Notes: generated from the letters alone by a model not told the origin. Counted from the stretch's first letter, positions 29,955 through 40,318 are shown. The stretch: DNA of 64,000 bases from Pectinophora gossypiella (GCF_024362695.1 NC_065419.1:14260678-14324677), one strand, 5' to 3'. Numbers and translations: made by a program.

Positions 29955-30081
29955 AAAACACATAATAACGGGTTCTTACCGCGTTTAAATGGGGATATGA
30001 GACTCCCGAAATTTAAACGCGGTAAGAACCCGTTATTATGTGTTTTAATTATGATAATAACCGCGTAAACTTAAAACAATG
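29955..30081 (+). mobile_element. AccG-family element with perfect 36-bp palindrome arms and 13-bp TSD
   Basis: The left arm 29955-29990 (AAAACACATAATAACGGG...) and right arm 30011-30046 are exact reverse complements around a 20-nt loop. The tail GATAATAACCGCGTAAAC follows. It is flanked by TACTTTATGGACT at 29942-29954 and 30082-30094. Confidence 0.85.
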
Positions 30082-30115
30082 TACTTTATGGACTGCTTAA
30101 ATACTTTATGAGCCT

Positions 30116-30350
30116 CATCTCCTCCTAGCATTATCCCATTTTTACAGGGTCCGCTTTCCTAACTTGAAGATTTGAAAGGTCCGGTTTTTTACAGAAGCGA
30201 CTGCCCGTCTGACCTTCCAACCCGCGAAGGGAAAACCAGCCCAATACAGGTTAGGTCCCATATCCCGAAAATGCATTTCTCGGGAATGTGGGTTTCCTCA
30301 CGATGTTTTCCTTCACCGCTGAGCACGTGATATTCATTTCGACATTCACT
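30116..30350 (-). mobile_element. S3 SINE, body and tail
   Basis: CTAGCATTATCCCATTTT, TTCCAACCCGCGAAGGGAAA, CCTCACGATGTTTTCCTTCA. The distal part is deleted before the head. Confidence 0.75.
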
Positions 30351-30517
30351 CAATTTATTGCATTCCATGTAGTACAATGCATTGGGGTGTTATATAGGCA
30401 TAGGAACTAAAACATGGACCCTGGTGGACACAGCAATGTTGAAGGGAAGAGAGGAAATGTGCATTAAAATTTAAACTTATTATTTAAAAATTCGTCTAAA
30501 ATGTAATAGCTCTTTCA

Positions 30518-30547
30518 GAGAAAGAAGAAAATAAGAGAAGAGAAAGA

Positions 30548-30589
<42 letters not shown>

Positions 30590-30591
30590 AG
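30518..30591. repeat. (GA)n microsatellite
   Basis: Purine-only tract, with about 15 uninterrupted GA units in its core. Confidence 0.9.
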
Positions 30592-30597
30592 ATTATT

Positions 30598-30880
30598 GCC
30601 CGCAAAAGCCCCTGACATGTAACGATTACGTACTTACATCAGTAAGTAGGTGCGTTAAGCAAGTAAGTACATGCCTTCCATTTTACTTTTCGACAATGAG
30701 GTGATCCGATTACCTAACTAACAGTTTGACAGGTCCGGTTTTTACAGAAGCGACTGCTAGTTAGACCTTCCAACTTGCAAAGGGAGACCCAGCTCTATTA
30801 CAGGTTAGGTCACATATCTTTGAAGCGCATTTCTTGGGGATGGTGTATGGTCACGATGTTTTTTCGTTGTTGACTCTCTC
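30598..30880 (-). mobile_element. Adjoining S1 and S3 SINE fragments
   Basis: 30598-30697 is antisense S1 (GCCCCTGACATGTAACGA, ACTTACATCAGTAAGTA). 30698-30880 is antisense S3 (TTGACAGGTCCGGTTTTTAC, AGCGACTGCTAGTTAGACC). Both are diverged. Confidence 0.6.
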
Positions 30881-31189
30881 ATCTTCGTCGTTCCCTCACT
30901 GCTGAGGATCGCGACCACAGGTTATGGTTTTCCACTCGGTACGGCTAATGCTGCGTGGACCGCCCTCTGTACGGGATGTTCAGGATGTCAGACCACCTCG
31001 TAGGTGCCATTCCTCGCGCACGTTGCACGTTGTTGTCTAAGTAACGTCATCTGTAACTCTAAAATCCTATTTTTCTGAAGCTGTTACCTACTGTTACGTA
31101 TATCTGGTACATCACTAGTGATTGCCTACTCAGCGATACGATTCAGAAACACAAGAACTGCAGGGCTTTATTATTATAGAACACAAAAT
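30881..31189. other. Unclassified GC-richer repeat-like block
   Basis: 30890-31028 (CCTCACTGCTGAGGATCGCG, CCACTCGGTACGGCTAATGC, GACCACCTCGTAGGTGCCAT) looks transposon-derived but I cannot assign it. Confidence 0.3.
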
Positions 31190-31260
31190 ATGTTTCGGTG
31201 ATAGCTCAGTTCGGGGAACGCGTGACTTTCATCGTAGTATTACGGGTTTGAATCCCATAT
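31190..31260 (+). mobile_element. S4 SINE head
   Basis: GGTGATAGCTCAGTTCGGGG (A-box region) and GGGTTTGAATCCC (B box). Only the tRNA-like part is recognisable. Confidence 0.6.
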
Positions 31261-31303
31261 ACTTACTTACTATACATCTCTGCCTACCCTTTCCGAGACA
31301 CAC

Positions 31304-31612
31304 TTCCATAGAGGCAGCCAATCAACTCGCGACACCAAACACTTCAGGGCCTCGATACCGACCCCGCCGGCGTGGTCGACGATTTCCCTCATTCAGCGCT
31401 TATCGCTATCGACCCACTAGGGTCGATTAATTCTTTCAAATAATTTTGCTCTCAGACGACGCCCTGAGCCGAGGTTCGCGCCCAACTGGGCACCCTCAGG
31501 CCTGTTGTCTTAAACGTTGTACCGGGTGAGAGCTTTCAGTGCTCCCCATTTGTCCGGCCAAGTAGTTAATGCCATCTGCGGCAAATCTACAATAAGTCAC
31601 GTAAAAAAAAAA
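31304..31612 (+). mobile_element. Jockey-like LINE 3' end, 12-bp TSD
   Basis: Starts inside the ORF C-terminus (IEAANQLATPNTSGP) and runs through the 3' UTR to CACGTAAAAAAAAAA. It is flanked by TCCGAGACACAC at 31292-31303 and 31613-31624. The host is an S8 fragment. Confidence 0.9.
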
Positions 31613-31854
31613 TCCGAGACACACGTGTGATGCTATGTTATGATTATGTATTGAAAATACTTCTGAATAAAAATAATAAATAAATTGACATAAATATAAA
31701 TAGTAATAAATTAAATTATGAATGACTTTTTAGTTATTTGAAGAACGGGAATTCTGCAAATCAATCTATCTAGTTATTTTTACTGTAAAAACCAAATTAT
31801 GACTGTAAACATGTTATTTTTATTTTAAAGCATGTCCGAGTCATTTCACTTTTA

Positions 31855-31980
31855 TTACATACTGCAATGCCCTAGTAACAGGGTTCATGTACTATTCCAC
31901 CTATGTAAAACATAGTATTATTATAAGATCGGCAATAAATAAATAAATGAATGAATGAACGAACGAACGAACGAACGATG
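31855..31980 (+). mobile_element. LINE 3' tail with AATG/AACG repeats
   Basis: GGTTCATGTACTATTCCACC ... GATCGGCAATAAATAAATAA then (GAAT)n and (GAAC)n: a LINE terminus with a simple repeat. Confidence 0.5.
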
Positions 31981-32091
31981 TTATTCCCTTCCAGCCGGGT
32001 AAATCCAATTCAAATTTCTACCCGACTGTGGCAAATCAAAAAGGAGGATTATAGGTAACGTTTGCCCGCTATGTATACATGTTTCCTTCTA

Positions 32092-32196
32092 TACTTCTTA
32101 TCTTCTTTTATCGTCTGGATTGTGAGGTGAATTACCAACCTCATCAACCCTGGTGTCAGAGTTATTATTAAGCCGCTAAAGGCCTCTTATCAGACT
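32092..32196 (-). mobile_element. S1 tail fragment
   Basis: TACCAACCTCATCAACCCTG, GAGTTATTATTAAGCCGCTA. Confidence 0.6.
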
Positions 32197-32199
32197 TTA

Positions 32200-32505
32200 C
32201 CACACGAACTAGCAAGGTCCAAAAACTAAACTTTGTTTAGAAAGTCCTCATAATATATGTGCATAAAAGTATACAATAAGATACCTGATAAATTTAAAAA
32301 CGGACCCACTAAAGTTATGACTTTTAAATTACGCGAATGGCTAATTACTAATAGTTTTTATAGTTATAGAGAATTTTTGAATTTTCGACATTTGCATGCT
32401 AATAATAATTAGCAGGATAGAGATGTTGTAACACTGCTTTATACCATATTGTGACTCTTTACCTACCTATCCTAAGCGAATAATGATTTCTGATTCTGAT
32501 TAACA
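32200..32505 (+). pseudogene. Non-LTR retrotransposon ORF2 C-terminus and 3' end
   Basis: One frame reads IKVYNKIPDKFKNGPTKVMT, then FKLREWLITNSFYSYREFL and stop. This is the VxxYNxLPxxIK...FKxxLxxxLxxxxFYSxxEF motif found at the C-terminus of many non-LTR reverse transcriptases. A short 3' UTR ends TAATGATTTCTGATTCTGAT. Upstream reverse transcriptase is absent. Confidence 0.7.
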
Positions 32506-32832
32506 AATGTGGTGTCACTAGAAGTGTCTTGATTGTTAGGTATTCAAAGGCTATGTGAAGTCACAATAAATTCAATGAGGCGCCAAAAGAGGACATAAAC
32601 TGATAAAGATAAAAGAATAATAAATGAAAGGACTTAATTTGCCATACTTTCAACATGTATAAAGTTATTACTGGCTTTTACCTGCGAGTTTGCTTGTATT
32701 TACTCGATAATTACTTACGTTCAATAACGGCTCAGACATGTTCCGAAAGGGTTTTATCTCCCAATATTGCATAAAACACATAATGGAAGCACGTTATTTT
32801 GATAAACAAGACTCCAAAATGAATATTTTGGG
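32506..32832. other. Unannotated spacer
   Basis: No supported feature. Confidence 0.3.
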
Positions 32833-32960
32833 TTTCATATTTTTAAGAGCTCGAATTTTCTGATCAAGTTTCAGTTTTTACACTTTTATTTTTATTATCT
32901 ACTCTCTAGCTGTAGGTCTTTCGTGTCAAAGACTGCAAAATCACTTTTCAATCGCAGACC
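32833..32960. repeat. Local duplication, copy 1
   Basis: TTTCATATTTTTAAGAGCTC ... TAGCTGTAGGTCTTTCGTGT ... TTTTCAATCGCAGACC is repeated at 33295-33534. The second copy carries an insertion. Confidence 0.75.
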
Positions 32961-33195
32961 AAATATGACTGTCGGCGGTTCGGACCAGATGGGTAATATC
33001 CTGTCGACTGCAATCTCATGGTTGGGTGTTAATTGCTTTCAGACGGATATTGTTGATGCTGGTAGAGATATTGAGAGTTTTATAACTCTGGTCCTGGTCG
33101 GACCAGCTTAAATAACTAAAGCGTGCTTTTCTGTGTTCTGCAATACTCTATGGGCTCTATCTCGCAACCACTTATAAGTATATAAGTATAACTAT

Positions 33196-33290
33196 GCAGA
33201 TGTTAGTGACATCGTAACGAAAACTTTGACGGATATTTCAGACCATGATTCTGTGTTAATATCAAGTGGAATTTTCCGTCGCATTATTTT
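33196..33290 (+). mobile_element. R5 module
   Basis: GTTAGTGACATCGTAACGAA, ATATCAAGTGGAATTTTCCG. Single module directly before local duplication copy 2. Confidence 0.65.
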
Positions 33291-33294
33291 CTTG

Positions 33295-33534
33295 TTTCAT
33301 ATTTTTAAGAGCGCGAATTTTAAGAATAAGAATAAGAATAAAATAAATTTATTGCCAGTAACAATTACATATTACAATTACATATAACAATTATATAATA
33401 TATATATTCTATTATTATTATTACGTATTATTATTTTCTAAACGTGTTTCAGTTTTTAAACTTTTTTATTATCTTCTTTCTAGCTGTAGGTCTTTCGTGT
33501 CAAAGACTGCAAAGTCACTTTTCAATCGCAGACC
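33295..33534. repeat. Local duplication, copy 2, split by a LINE tail
   Basis: Same sequence as 32833-32960, split by 33319-33440. The insert is a LINE 3' end in antisense (AATAAGAATAAAATAAATTT then ATTGCCAGTAACAATTACAT). It also represents the uninterrupted form of the site used by the 56.9-kb element. Confidence 0.7.
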
Positions 33535-33684
33535 GTAGTGTTGTTATAACGGAATATTTAATAATTTGTGTACCTATCTATTTTCGCTTCGTGCCAACAA
33601 GCCGCTTTATAAATCGAAAGTTTATGTGGACTCACAACCCAAACGATACAATAAGAAGATCGAGTCTAGTTAGTTCCTAAATAA

Positions 33685-33905
33685 AGGGCTAGTTCGTAAA
33701 CGTTACGTAATTACTATGGAATTACGAAAAAGCGAACTGTGACGTCATAGAAAAACGTGACAAAGTCGGACTTATTATAAATATTACATTGTCTTGGTTA
33801 AAATTAATTTAAAATAAGTTAAATAAAAAAAGAAAAACAGTTTCGTTACTTTTAGATCTGTCTTTATTTGGTAATTTTATAATTTATCTTGAACCTAGGT
33901 ACTTG
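33685..33905 (+). mobile_element. R8 repeat copy
   Basis: AATTACTATGGAATTACG, CTGTGACGTCATAGAAAAAC, GTGACAAAGTCGGACTTATT. Confidence 0.6.
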
Positions 33906-35044
33906 TCCTACATCTTATTCGACATAATGAACAAAATTTCAAATGAACACACCACGTTCTGGGACCACACAATAGGGTTCGTTGCGGTCATTTCTGTCCA
34001 CAAATACTTACATGTCATGCCGACGCGGGTTGATTTTGACCGATAACATAATTTTATCGATGCGCACAAATCGAATAAATATTACTATTAACCCGACTGC
34101 AGCGACCGATAATAGATTGAATTTCCCTATGCAGTAGTAAGCAAACTATTAGGACAAATAGGCATATGACCACGGCTATCTTCTAAACATAACTATTCGG
34201 AAGAAGTTCAGAGTAATATACCTGGTTATAATCACTGACATTCAATAAACAAATCTCCTTATCTCGTATTATAAAAGCTTTATAATATAAATAAAGTCCT
34301 CCTTGTATCCGACAATGGCGACCTCAGTCTCTTCTCTCGTGCGCTTGAATGTGACTGGCAAAGCCATACTTCGATTTGAACACCCGGTCACATATGCACA
34401 GACACACACACAAAAAGAAGCAGCAAGGACCCTGACTGAATACCTGGCCATTTGTAATTAAAGCATTAATAGAACAATGATTTAAATAATTAAAACAAAA
34501 CAGAGTATAAGAAAAGTACCAACCTCTTTCACAAAGAAAGTCTTTAAGTCACTCAATTTGTTCCAAATTTAAAAAACGAGCACAGAGTAATGCACAAAAC
34601 AAATCCTTTCTTTATTGTCGCGGAGGTGGCGGCAATAAAATAAAATTACACCTATTTAGGGCGCCGAGTTTCAGTCGTCGTGGCTGTGTATAAATTTTCA
34701 CACCGCATTACCGGGAGGTGATAAAAATTCTCCAAGGGGAACCGATAGGTGCCATCTTATTTTTACAGAGTAGCACCTGATATAAGGTAAAAAGAAAAGA
34801 TTAAAAAAGAATACGACTCGTTTTTGCTGGAGGTGAATGGAAGGACTTTGATCTTAATTATCTTAACTGATTCGGAACATGGAAGAACAAATGAATTTTC
34901 AGTTCTAATTACCCTTACCCGTTTTTAGGGAAAGCTCACAAACAAACAGATAATGTTTTTTTATTCCCCATTCAAGTGATTTTTTATTTAGTTAACCTTT
35001 ATAACAATCTATGAGCAACAATTAAAACAGTATTTTCATTATAT
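33906..35044. other. Unannotated interval
   Basis: 34310-34370 resembles the GC-richer block at about 3660-3780. 34670-34760 is an unassigned GC-richer patch. No gene recognised. Confidence 0.3.
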
Positions 35045-35135
35045 TTCCGGGTGAGACCCCTCTTTGCTCCGCATTTGTCTGGCCAAGCGGTTAATTCCAT
35101 CAGAGACAATTCTACAATAAGTCTCGACAAAAAAG
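35045..35135 (+). mobile_element. Old Jockey-like 3' fragment
   Basis: CCGGGTGAGACCCC, TTTGTCTGGCCAAGCGGTTA, CTACAATAAGTCTCGACAAA: clearly the family but diverged. Confidence 0.6.
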
Positions 35136-35494
35136 AAAATTTTAATTATGTTAGGTATCTCGATTTATCATTTTGTAAAACCTTTACACTGAAGCTGACT
35201 TAATTAAATTCTTTCAATTTGCGCGAGGAAATGTCACCGGTAAAGCTTTCTCTGTTTTCACTCTACGCTGCGAAAATAGTCAATCCAATATAAATATTTA
35301 CGATCCCAAAACGGTTTTATAGGTGTAATAAAATCACTTGAAACCGCAGTAAATTGGTGGAGAATTACCCTTTTGGTGGGAATTCGGCTAATGGTGGGGG
35401 TAGATATCGGAAGCACTTAAAAGAATTTGATTCTGTACTTACAAGGAGCTTTGGTCGTATCTGGTTGTATAAGCTTTTGATAGATAAAAGTGCT
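35136..35494. other. Unannotated spacer
   Basis: No supported feature. Confidence 0.3.
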
Positions 35495-35785
35495 GTTGTT
35501 TTCTCAGGAAGTTTGTATGGAAATAGTATCCTGTGACGTCATCATATAAATCGATCAAACGTCATTCTCATCATCATCATCATCAGCCGTACGACGCCCA
35601 CTGCTGGGCATAGGCCTCCCCCAAGGATCTCATTCATTATTACTTAATTCATAAATAAAATTCTAAAATAAGTTGAAAAGTAAAATGAGATTGACTTTAG
35701 ATCATCTTAGACTGGACTCTATTTCTAGATTAGCATTTTATAATTTATCTTCGACCCAGTCAAATACTCTATTGGTATTGAAATA
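35495..35785 (+). mobile_element. R8 repeat copy with nested RTE tail
   Basis: CCTGTGACGTCATCATATAA and GGACTCTATTTCTAGATTAG, ACCCAGTCAAATACTCTATT as in 46080-46335. Split by the RTE-like fragment at 35567-35630. Confidence 0.6.
35567..35630 (-). mobile_element. RTE-like LINE 3' tail
   Basis: TCATCATCATCATCAGCCGT and CCCACTGCTGGGCATAGGCC: the terminal ~60 nt of the LINE at 161-319, antisense. Confidence 0.75.
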
Positions 35786-35789
35786 AGTC

Positions 35790-35912
35790 ACTGTGGTCCT
35801 GTAGTAAACCGGCTTGCTTCTCAATCGGGAAGCGCCGGTTCGAAGTATTGCACCAATGAGTTTTTATTTTTCACTAACACAGTTGGCTCGACTGGTAGAG
35901 GACGATACGAAT
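35790..35912 (+). mobile_element. S9 tRNA-like head plus S7 fragment
   Basis: CACTGTGGTCCTGTAGTAAA ... GAAGCGCCGGTTCGAAGTAT has tRNA-like A- and B-box-like blocks. The antisense relative is at 54570-54653. An S7 piece (CAGTTGGCTCGACTGG) follows at 35877-35912. Confidence 0.5.
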
Positions 35913-36130
35913 TTTTTTTTTTATATTATTTCTTTAGATAAGTATTATATTATTTATTATTCTTTTTTTTTGTTATGTTGGTATCATTATAAATGTTTAT
36001 TGCACCAGCCCGTGCTCCAATGAATAATCTTCTTTCACCCTAAGGTTGCCTGGCAGAAATTGCTGTTTAGCAATAAGGCCGCCTATTGTGCTTATGTTTT
36101 ATTCGTATGTTTATGTCCTTTGTATATGTT

Positions 36131-36239
36131 AAAGCACATAATAACGGGTTCTTACCGCGTTTAAATGGGGATATGAGACTCCAAATATTTCGACACTGTT
36201 GCAAGTGCCATGATCACGGGATGACTGATATGTTTTGTA
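36131..36239 (+). mobile_element. AccG-family element, 3' side displaced
   Basis: AGCACATAATAACGGGTTCT, CTTACCGCGTTTAAATGGGG, CACTGTTGCAAGTGCCATGA, CGGGATGACTGAT. The LTR element begins within or just after it at 36240. Confidence 0.65.
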
Positions 36240-36854
36240 TGTCGGAGTTGGTTATGAATTAAGAAGAGAAATGGATCAAATCGGAAAATAAAATGAAGTT
36301 ACATCACTTCCGTCATGAAGTTGCAACGCTCCGACGAAAGGTGGCGTACGAGCAGAGCGGAGTGAAGTCGGGGGAGTCACTACAGAGTCGTCGTGTCGAG
36401 CGGACGTGCACTGCCGTTATAGTCGGGCAGTCTACCGCGAACCTTCGTCGTGAACGGACGTGTCGAATAATTACGATCGGAACGTGGAGTGCTATAGTCG
36501 CTCACCTATAACTTGTAGGGACGTCAAGAAAGTGTGATCGGAAAAGAGCACGTGTCCCGATGATTCGGTCCGAATATAGGAACCATGGGTGGTGGAGGGC
36601 AAGTAGAGGGCGAGTAGCCCCTTCGCGCTAACGTCCTTATGCGCGCTAGATAACGAGAGACTGTGTAACCGTTACGAATACCGTGACGTTGCCGTGAGTG
36701 TGTACCTTATGCTGTGACTTTATTTAATCGTGATACAAAAACTATGTGGAAGTAAATAAAATGATTGTGATACTGATGACGGCCATTATTGTCTTCTAAC
36801 GCCCACCCTCCATTCTGATGATGATGTTACGACGACACCCCCTCTGATACGACA
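36240..36854 (+). repeat. 5' LTR (615 bp)
   Basis: Starts TGTCGGAGTTGG and ends GATACGACA, with short terminal inverted repeat TGTCG/CGACA. AATAAA is at 36755-36760. I compared it by eye with 39700-40314 and saw no difference. Confidence 0.93.
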
Positions 36855-38318
36855 TCAGAAGTGGGATTAGTGGACTAGGATGAAGACAACGTGATGCGAC
36901 GTTCACAACAAGACAATGCAAGTTTCGATTATCACAATCAGAAGAAGATTATGATGATTATCACATTCGTGTGACCACGTGATGAAGATGTAGTCTACAG
37001 CCATGCCTGAAATTGAAAATGGACCTGAATTTGAAGTGACCTGGACCTTGTTAATGATCGGCATCACTACATGCCGTAACAATATTTCCATACTGTGTGC
37101 AGTCGTGTTTGGAAATTATGGTACCTCAACTTGGAAACTGTTATTGTTATTACGGTGAGTCGTTTTCATACTGGAACCTTATTGTTTTTTTACTTCATTG
37201 CTATGTGAATTTTCGTTTCTAATAATGAGGAAATTGATTTAAAATTAACTTGGAAATTACTATTTCCCTTTGTTTAAAAAGAAAATTGACGAGATATATT
37301 GTGTCAATCCGTGTCAATCATACCGCGTTTTCCAATCTGTTTTCATCATTGTCAAATCTTTGTATTTTGGTCTAAAAATATTTCGAATTGGTGTAGACAC
37401 GCTTAACCTACGTGATTAAAGTGGTATTTTCTCACTCCAAGCAAAAAGAAATTAATCATGACATGATAATTGAGTCTCGTTAAATAACGTGTTTTGTTAT
37501 CTACCGTCATTCATCAAATGTTTCAATATTCAACATTCTTTAATAATCTTTTTAAACTGATTGAAAGAAAGTCATGTGAATACGATAATACAGTGAATTC
37601 TTTTGTTTCATGTCATAACTTGGTTCGGCAATTGGTGGATTGCAAGCGGGGAAGAAAATGGCGCGGGCTGAGCTGTAGCCGTGTAAAGTGACGACATCAT
37701 GGCAGTGAGTTGTATACCAGCCGGACTTGCTGCGCTGGTGCTGTGAAGACCTAAACCATGTCACAAGACCAGTGGTTGATCTTTTATTGGAAATTCTTAT
37801 AAGTCCTGGTGAGTCGTATCTGTTTTACCTGATTTGAAATATGGGAAGTTTTAATAGGATACAAACGAATATAGTGCAGAAAGTTCTCTTTTACTTTAGT
37901 TAAATTGGAAATCGTAATGAAGTGAAGTAAACATTGCGAAGTAAAATGATTTGGATTATGATTAAATGAAATAGGCTTAGAAAAAGCCCGAAACAGAGTA
38001 AATCATTAGTGAGAAAATTGGAGCAAAACATTCTAAATGATGATCATACCGAATTGGTAATTGTGTAAATGCGGTAATATTTCTTCGAGGTGTTGGTCGC
38101 TACATCGTGACTTTATGACTTGTGTGTGTGTGAGAGAGCCAGGGTGCTCTGTCGTTTTGTGGTCGTGGACCATGGTGGCCATCCCGGGAGGGGATGTTGT
38201 GACTCATGACTGTTTTGTAGCGTAACCGCAGTTTGGGGAGGAATATTACAGCCTGTTGTGCTTTGCAGTAGATGTGTAATGTTGGTTGATTTAATTGAGC
38301 AATGAAAGCTATGATTGC
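36855..38318. other. Proximal interior of the LTR element
   Basis: Non-coding leader-like region starting TCAGAAGTGGGATTAG. I could not identify the tRNA complementary to a primer-binding site. Many GTGAGTCGT-type words near 37153 and 37810 are unexplained. Confidence 0.5.
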
Positions 38319-38789
38319 CCTGTTTCGGAGCAACTCTGATAGGAAGCTGCGCACTTGTAGTGTTCGGGGCTGCAGCCACTTTTGTGCTGCTCGTCTTAGA
38401 AACTACAGGTATGCGGTCGAAGGCCGGATTTTATGTTGACTTTGTATTTGGTCATGACATTGTACCTGAATCTAAGTCATGTTGAACTCCGGTAGAATTA
38501 GTCACACGAATTAGAAATTAGTGATATAGAAGAAATTGTGTAACCCATTGACCTGTTTCGGAGCAACTCTGATAGGGAGCTGCGCACTTGTAGTGTTCGG
38601 GGCTGCAGCCACTTTTGTGCTGCTCGTCTTAGAAACTACAGGTATGCGGTCGAAGCCTGGATGTCATGTTGACTTTGTATTTGGTCATGACATTGTACCT
38701 GAATCTAAGTCAAGTTGACCTCCGGTAGAATTAGTCGAACTGCACAAATTAGAAATTAGTGATATAAAAGAAATTGTGTAACACATTGA
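38319..38789 (+). repeat. Two-unit tandem repeat (233/238 bp) inside the LTR element
   Basis: CCTGTTTCGGAGCAACTCTG to ATTGTGTAACCCATTGA is repeated directly (38319-38551 and 38552-38789). There are a few substitutions and a 5-bp length difference near GTCGAACTGCAC. Confidence 0.9.
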
Positions 38790-38840
38790 CCACTATTCTA
38801 CCAACTAAAATGTACGTAAAGTTTGTGTGCTAGCTGTGTT

Positions 38841-39262
38841 GAGATATCGTCACTTGGTGTAAGTGGCATGAGTTGCTGTCGCTCGATTTAGGTGGCAGTA
38901 ACGACTGTGTTGGGATATCGTCACTTGGTGTAAGTGGCATGAGTTGCTGTCGCTCGATTTAGGTGGCAGCAACGACTGTGTTGAGATATCGTCACTTGGT
39001 GTAAGTGGCATGAGTTGCTACCGCTCGATTTAGGTGGTAGTGACGCCTGGTTGTGAGATATCGTCACTTGGTGTAAGTGGCATGAGTTGCTACCGCTCGA
39101 TTTAGGTGGTAGTGACGCCTGGTTGTGAGATATCGTCACTCAGTAGAGTGGCATGAGTTGCTACCGCTCGATTTAGGTGGTAGTGACGCCTGGTTTTGAG
39201 ATATCGTCGCTCAGTAGAGTGGCATGAGTTACTATCGCTCGTTTAGGTGATAGTAACGACCG
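38841..39262 (+). repeat. Six-unit 71-72-bp tandem array with two covarying hairpins per unit
   Basis: Units start at 38841, 38912, 38983, 39055, 39127 and 39198 with GAGATATCGTC. Hairpin 1 is CACTT-GGTGT-AAGTG in units 1-4 and CACTC-AGTA-GAGTG in unit 5 (CGCTC in unit 6). Hairpin 2 pairs GTTGCTGTC with GGCAGTAAC or GGCAGCAAC (units 1-2). It pairs GTTGCTACC with GGTAGTGAC (units 3-5) and GTTACTATC with GATAGTAAC (unit 6). All nine positions stay paired, counting G-T, in every unit. The loop GCTCGATTTAGGT hardly changes. Confidence 0.9.
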
Positions 39263-39374
39263 ATGTGTAAAGAGTAATTGGATTTTCAAGTTTGGTTGTT
39301 TATAGTGTGTGAATACTGGTCAATGGTCCGTGTATTGTTAGTTGATGATTTATCATGATGTAATGTGAGCTCAT

Positions 39375-39600
39375 GTAGAGTCACAAGTAGAGCTCGTGTA
39401 GAGTCACAAGTAGAGCTCGTGTAGAGTCACAAGTAGAGCTCGTGTAGAGTCACAAGTAGAGCTCGTGTAGAGTCACAAGTAGAGCTCGTGTAGAGTCACA
39501 AGTAGAGCTCGTGTAGAGTCACAAGTAGAGCTCGTGTAGAGTCACAAGTAGAGCTCGTGTAGAGTCACAAGTAGAGCTCATGTAGAGTCCTTTATAGAGT
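39375..39600 (+). repeat. 23-bp tandem array inside the LTR element
   Basis: Nine full units of GTAGAGTCACAAGTAGAGCT + CGT (39375-39581) plus a decayed tenth. Each holds the palindrome GAGCTC. The first and last units have CAT for CGT. Confidence 0.92.
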
Positions 39601-39699
39601 CTCATGTTAGGTCAGGAATGACCGAGCGAACTTGGATACTGTGCTGTGGTATATTGTTTCAGATTAACACACGAGGACGTGTGTCACGCAGGATGGCCG

Positions 39700-40314
39700 T
39701 GTCGGAGTTGGTTATGAATTAAGAAGAGAAATGGATCAAATCGGAAAATAAAATGAAGTTACATCACTTCCGTCATGAAGTTGCAACGCTCCGACGAAAG
39801 GTGGCGTACGAGCAGAGCGGAGTGAAGTCGGGGGAGTCACTACAGAGTCGTCGTGTCGAGCGGACGTGCACTGCCGTTATAGTCGGGCAGTCTACCGCGA
39901 ACCTTCGTCGTGAACGGACGTGTCGAATAATTACGATCGGAACGTGGAGTGCTATAGTCGCTCACCTATAACTTGTAGGGACGTCAAGAAAGTGTGATCG
40001 GAAAAGAGCACGTGTCCCGATGATTCGGTCCGAATATAGGAACCATGGGTGGTGGAGGGCAAGTAGAGGGCGAGTAGCCCCTTCGCGCTAACGTCCTTAT
40101 GCGCGCTAGATAACGAGAGACTGTGTAACCGTTACGAATACCGTGACGTTGCCGTGAGTGTGTACCTTATGCTGTGACTTTATTTAATCGTGATACAAAA
40201 ACTATGTGGAAGTAAATAAAATGATTGTGATACTGATGACGGCCATTATTGTCTTCTAACGCCCACCCTCCATTCTGATGATGATGTTACGACGACACCC
40301 CCTCTGATACGACA
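39700..40314 (+). repeat. 3' LTR (615 bp)
   Basis: Identical by eye to the 5' LTR. It is preceded by CACGCAGGATGGCCG rather than a long purine tract, so the polypurine primer is not obvious. Confidence 0.93.
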
Positions 40315-40318
40315 TGTA

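Larger units (their letters stand above)
36240..40314 (+). mobile_element. Complete non-autonomous LTR retrotransposon (LARD-like)
   Basis: Two 615-bp LTRs bound a 2845-bp interior, and TGTA flanks the whole at 36236-36239 and 40315-40318. The interior has no gag, protease, reverse transcriptase or integrase frame. The longest frames are under 90 codons and antisense or inside repeats. It must depend on a partner element for proteins. Identical LTRs indicate very recent insertion. The interior carries three tandem-repeat systems (38319-38789, 38841-39262, 39375-39600). The name LARD is used descriptively, and orientation is taken from the LTR polyadenylation signal. Confidence 0.9.

Noticed and set aside
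31122..31430. 102-codon open frame
   Set aside because: It crosses an S4 SINE head, an S8 fragment and a Jockey-like LINE insertion; only the LINE part is meaningful.
36293..36511. 72-codon frame repeated at 39753-39971
   Set aside because: It lies inside the two identical LTRs; the repetition comes from the LTRs and no domain is recognisable.
38841..39600. CRISPR-like array
   Set aside because: Regular tandem units, but no unique spacers; this is eukaryotic DNA inside an LTR element.
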